DNA of 64,000 bases, from NCBI RefSeq assembly GCF_003288815.1, contig NZ_NHYM01000002.1:124001-188000 (forward strand), written 5' to 3'. Positions 62,545-64,000 of the stretch are shown here, piece by piece. The notes under the pieces are model-generated. The model was given only the letters and a program-made list of their open reading frames with translations, was not told where the DNA came from and searched no databases. The translations under genes and the position numbers were made by a program. Position 1 is the first letter of the stretch, and the number at the start of each line of letters is the position of its first letter. The DNA is from Helicobacter sp. 16-1353. GTDB taxonomy: Bacteria > Campylobacterota > Campylobacteria > Campylobacterales > Helicobacteraceae.

Positions 62545-64000
62545 TAGATAAAGAAATAGCAAAAAAACATAATGTAAAAATTATAGATTCCGCGCAATCT
62601 ATATCCAAAGATTCCAAAGCGGCGTTTATAGAAATGCTTAAATCGCACTTTCCACAAGTGATAAAAGATAGTAAGCTAAATGTAGAAACTATTACAAATC
62701 TTTTGGATTTTGAAAATAAAATTGCGGAATCTAAAAAGGCGGAATCCGCGAAAGAATCTGCCGCACAAGATTCTAAAAATAGCGATTCTGGGGATTCTGG
62801 CGATTCCAAATTGACGCAATCCCAAATAGATGATTTAAAAAACATTCAAGGCTACGAGCTGACTTGGACTGGTAAGGGAATAGCAAATGCGATGTATTCC
62901 GCGCCCACACAAGAGCTATTAAAGCTAGAATCCACCCAAAGCAAAGAGGCAGATTCTACAAATAATGCCATAATTATCGGCGATAATATAGACGCCCTAA
63001 AGCTACTCAAAGCCGCATATTATGGCAAAATAAAGATGATTTACATTGACCCGCCATATAATACGAAAAATGAAAATTTTATTTATCCGGATAATTTTAG
63101 GGAGGATTACATAGAGACTTTGCGAAAATCTGGGCTACTAAAATATGATGATAATGGCAAAGAGGTAGAATCTAGCGAGCTAAATTTTTTAAAAAACATA
63201 CTAGGCACAAAGAGCCATAGCGGCTGGCTTAGCTTTATGCTACCGCGACTAAAATTAGCAAGGGATTTACTAAAGAGTGACGGCGTGATATTTATCAGCA
63301 TTGATGATAACGAACAGGCGAATCTAAAAATACTTTGCGATGAGATTTTCGGCGAGGATAATTTTATTGAAACTTTTTTGTGGAATAAAACCCAAACGCC
63401 CCCATCGGCTTCAAATAAAACAAGAAAAACGCATGAATTTATAATGTGCTATCAAAAATATAAAGATAATAAAAAAATGGTGGCAAGATTCGCAGGTGGT
63501 GGCGACGCTCCATTATGGAATGAAACAAATAGCGAACGGATTTTATCGTTTCCGGGAAATTATGTTGCGACAAATTTGCCAAACGGAATCTATAAAAAAG
63601 GCGTAAGAGATAAAATAGAATTATTAGACAATGTGGAAGTTGTGGAGGGAAAAATTACAAATCTTTTTAGGCTTAAAGGGCATTTTAGGTGGAAGCAAGA
63701 AACGCTAGAAAAGGAAATTGAGAACAATGTTTATCTTGTGGTTAAGAGCAATAAATTTTCCATTAGATATTGTAGGGAAGAGGAAAGAATCGTTATGCCT
63801 ACAAATGAAATCTCAAAAAGAGACGGAGTTGGAACAAATGAAACCGCTTCAAAAGAATTAGAAAAATTAATGGGAGCAAAAGTTTTTAGTTTTAATAAAC
63901 CTACGAGCTTAATTGAATACCTAATTAAAATCGCCACAAATGCCGACACCAACGATATTGTTATGGATTTTTTTGCCGGGAGTGGCACCACCGCCCACGC
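62541..64000 (+). CDS. mod: Type III DNA methyltransferase Mod subunit (3' end outside window)
   Basis: Adenine methyltransferase and specificity subunit of the type III system. 486 codons are visible. The catalytic motif 'MIYIDPPYNT' is near residue 167 and the AdoMet motif 'MDFFAGSGTTAHA' is at the right edge. This order (DPPY first, FxGxG last, recognition domain between) is that of beta-class enzymes. An N-terminal DS/ES-rich stretch (62725-62810) is motif-coded. ATG overlaps the res stop (ATGA). The recognition sequence cannot be predicted. It lies downstream of res, the reverse of the usual mod-res order. Confidence 0.93.
   Translation, partial: MIDKEIAKKHNVKIIDSAQSISKDSKAAFIEMLKSHFPQVIKDSKLNVETITNLLDFENKIAESKKAESAKESAAQDSKNSDSGDSGDSKLTQSQIDDLKNIQGYELTWTGKGIANAMYSAPTQELLKLESTQSKEADSTNNAIIIGDNIDALKLLKAAYYGKIKMIYIDPPYNTKNENFIYPDNFREDYIETLRKSGLLKYDDNGKEVESSELNFLKNILGTKSHSGWLSFMLPRLKLARDLLKSDGVIFISIDDNEQANLKILCDEIFGEDNFIETFLWNKTQTPPSASNKTRKTHEFIMCYQKYKDNKKMVARFAGGGDAPLWNETNSERILSFPGNYVATNLPNGIYKKGVRDKIELLDNVEVVEGKITNLFRLKGHFRWKQETLEKEIENNVYLVVKSNKFSIRYCREEERIVMPTNEISKRDGVGTNETASKELEKLMGAKVFSFNKPTSLIEYLIKIATNADTNDIVMDFFAGSGTTAH

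Overview
The window looks like the core chromosome of an AT-rich member of Helicobacter or a close relative (Campylobacterota). The strongest signs are one open frame that fuses the RNA polymerase beta and beta' subunits (39485-48139, known from Helicobacter and Wolinella), a 14-gene nuo operon in which nuoE and nuoF are replaced by two small unrelated-looking genes, an H. pylori-type ferritin, and an S12-S7-EF-G block directly downstream of rpoBC. The species cannot be named from sequence reading alone. No phage, IS element, CRISPR array or rRNA operon was seen.

Layout. 1-11569 (minus): complex I operon nuoA to nuoM; nuoM runs off the left edge. 11789-14051 (minus): amino-acid ABC permease and ATPase plus a short-chain dehydrogenase. 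14184-21152 (plus): complete tryptophan operon trpE-trpGD-trpCF-trpB-trpA, with two fused genes. 21157-21933 (minus): the amino-acid binding lipoprotein. The trp operon therefore sits, in opposite orientation, between a binding-protein gene and its probable permease and ATPase genes. 22091-27259: ferritin, Pit-type phosphate transporter, an orphan sensor kinase, a metallophosphoesterase and a DJ-1/PfpI protein. 27305-32887: nusA, divergent from an HP0268-like gene, miaB, a DUF374 acyltransferase and three overlapping genes that resemble PilM, PilN and PilO. 32920-36352 (minus): polA and exonuclease III.

36424-53519 (minus) is the transcription/translation block. It is read from a near-consensus promoter at 53491-53519 through tRNA-Thr, tRNA-Tyr, tRNA-Gly, tRNA-Thr, tuf, rpmG, tRNA-Trp, secE, nusG, rplK, rplA, rplJ, rplL, rpoBC, rpsL, rpsG and fusA. 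It has an L10 leader before rplJ and a strong hairpin between rplL and rpoBC. 53729-59185 (minus): a DUF4149 membrane protein, an S4-domain protein, a small membrane protein, a Sua5/YrdC-like protein and carB. 59396-64000 (plus): a type III restriction-modification system. Its res gene is out of frame at a run of 11 Gs and its mod gene runs off the right edge.

The most unusual feature is a short motif, GATTC/GAATC, usually in the form AGATTC(T/C) or its complement. It occurs in dense clusters in spacers and inside housekeeping genes. In coding sequence it reads as Asp-Ser or Glu-Ser, so enzymes such as TrpE, TrpCF, NuoI, NuoG, CarB, Res and Mod carry DS/ES-rich insertions at loops or domain boundaries. 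It is sparse in AT-rich genes such as the PilMNO-like trio. Its cause (uptake signal, methylation-linked motif or repeat expansion) cannot be settled here. Start codons were moved from the longest frame where a ribosome binding site clearly favoured an inner start (nuoB, trpE, trpCF, pit, the DJ-1 gene, rplA, the S4 gene, the ABC ATPase and the HP0268-like gene).
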